NCBI GenBank assembly: GCA_045636225.1
Contig: JAZTXB010000084.1
Coordinates: 1 to 6,939, forward strand
Direction of reading: 5' to 3'
Source: UMGS1613 sp045636225
Lineage (GTDB): Bacteria > Bacillota_I > Bacilli_A > RF39 > UBA660
DNA length: 6,939 nt
A program made the position numbers and the translations under genes. Below are positions 6,808 to 6,939 of the stretch, piece after piece. Numbering within the stretch: position 1 is the first letter of the stretch; each line of letters starts with the position of its first letter. The notes below the pieces were generated by a model. The model was not told the origin of the DNA, searched no databases, and saw only the letters and a program-made list of their open reading frames with translations.

Positions 6808-6841
6808 AACCCCGTTTCTTGGACATAGAAACGAGGTTTTT
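6808..6841 (+). promoter_or_regulatory. Hairpin at the IS end covering the transposase ribosome-binding site
   Basis: Bases 6808-6819 pair with 6827-6838 (12 bp with one C/A mismatch at 6812/6834) around a 7-nt loop, and are followed by T residues to 6841. The 3' arm holds GAGG (6833-6836), 7 nt before the transposase ATG. In transcripts entering from outside, the stem would hide this site and may also terminate transcription. It is the only terminator-like structure downstream of the TPR gene. Confidence 0.65.
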
Positions 6842-6843
6842 AT

Positions 6844-6939
6844 ATGTCAAAATTAACTTATAAAGATAAAATAAATTTATATAAAGATAGAAAAAACGGA
6901 TTAACAATTCCAAAATTAGTTTCTAAATATAATATAAGA
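6844..6939 (+). CDS. IS3-family transposase OrfA, N-terminal fragment (3' end outside window)
   Basis: Thirty-two codons are visible from the ATG at 6844 to the window end, with no stop. The peptide begins MSKLTYKDKINLYKDRKNG and continues LTIPKLVSKYNIR. This is the typical start of the helix-turn-helix in IS150-type OrfA, the DNA-binding subunit that recognises the element's ends. In this family OrfA is normally joined to the DDE catalytic OrfB by programmed -1 frameshifting, but that part is not visible. GAGG at 6833-6836 is the likely ribosome-binding site and is buried in the hairpin described above. Whether the full copy is intact cannot be judged. Confidence 0.82.
   Translation, partial: MSKLTYKDKINLYKDRKNGLTIPKLVSKYNIR

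Larger units (their letters stand above)
6801..6939 (+). mobile_element. Left end of an IS3-family (IS150-like) insertion sequence
   Basis: The probable terminal inverted repeat runs from the TG at 6801 to about 6825 (TGATATGAACCCCG, then TTTCTTGGACA). This matches the IS150-group style TG...GACCCC...TTGGACA. A transposase orfA start follows 43 nt inside. The element continues past the right edge, so the other end, the target duplication and orfB cannot be seen. The boundary at 6801 is inferred from the 5'-TG typical of IS3 ends. Confidence 0.78.

Noticed and set aside
6808..6841. Hairpin as an ordinary host terminator of the TPR gene
   Set aside because: It is formed by the IS terminal repeat and leader, so its primary identity is the IS end; a terminator role is possible but secondary.
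1..6939. Mycoplasma-type code with TGA as Trp
   Set aside because: Trp codons are TGG throughout and the only relevant TGA ends the Smr domain at its usual length; reading it through adds just two residues.

Overview
The window is a very AT-rich stretch of bacterial DNA in which every gene lies on the + strand. Base composition, AGGAG and GGTGA ribosome-binding sites, TTGACA/extended -10 promoters and hairpin-plus-T-run terminators point to a low-GC Bacillota or Bacillota-related (RF39/Mycoplasmatota-like) bacterium. All tryptophans in the genes are TGG, and the one TGA (end of the Smr gene) sits where the family normally ends. The standard bacterial code therefore applies, not the mycoplasma code. 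The exact taxon cannot be read from the sequence.

Layout: (1) 2-1717 is the 3' part of a gene whose reading frame is open through the left edge. It encodes a solenoid protein of about thirteen 25-31 residue DUF4116-like repeats, followed by a Cys-containing linker and a C-terminal TPR. (2) 1750-3939, 32 nt downstream with its own AGGAG site, encodes an ankyrin-repeat protein with a C-terminal RCC1-like region. The two probably share a transcript, which ends at an almost GC-free hairpin (3992-4029). (3) A new promoter (4062-4090) drives a compact three-gene operon: a HEVEH zincin-like putative metalloprotease, a Cof-type HAD phosphatase and a stand-alone Smr domain protein. (4) The Smr stop codon lies inside the operon terminator. 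The 3' arm and T-run of that terminator in turn carry the -35 and spacer of the promoter for the next gene, a TPR protein (5944-6777) with a distinct C-terminal module. (5) From 6801 to the right edge is the left end of an IS3-family (IS150-like) insertion sequence: terminal repeat, a hairpin that covers the ribosome-binding site, and the first 32 codons of the orfA transposase.

How the genes work together: three of the six complete or nearly complete genes encode helical-repeat scaffold proteins (DUF4116-like/TPR, ankyrin/RCC1, TPR), which suggests protein-protein interaction roles; no catalytic domain is recognisable in the first two. The central operon combines a likely metal-dependent peptidase, a likely phosphatase and a nucleic-acid-binding Smr protein, and no single pathway for them is evident. 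No RNA genes, CRISPR arrays or origins were seen. The most notable items are the two multi-domain repeat proteins, the C-terminal module of the last TPR protein, and the overlapping stop codon/terminator/promoter at 5869-5919.
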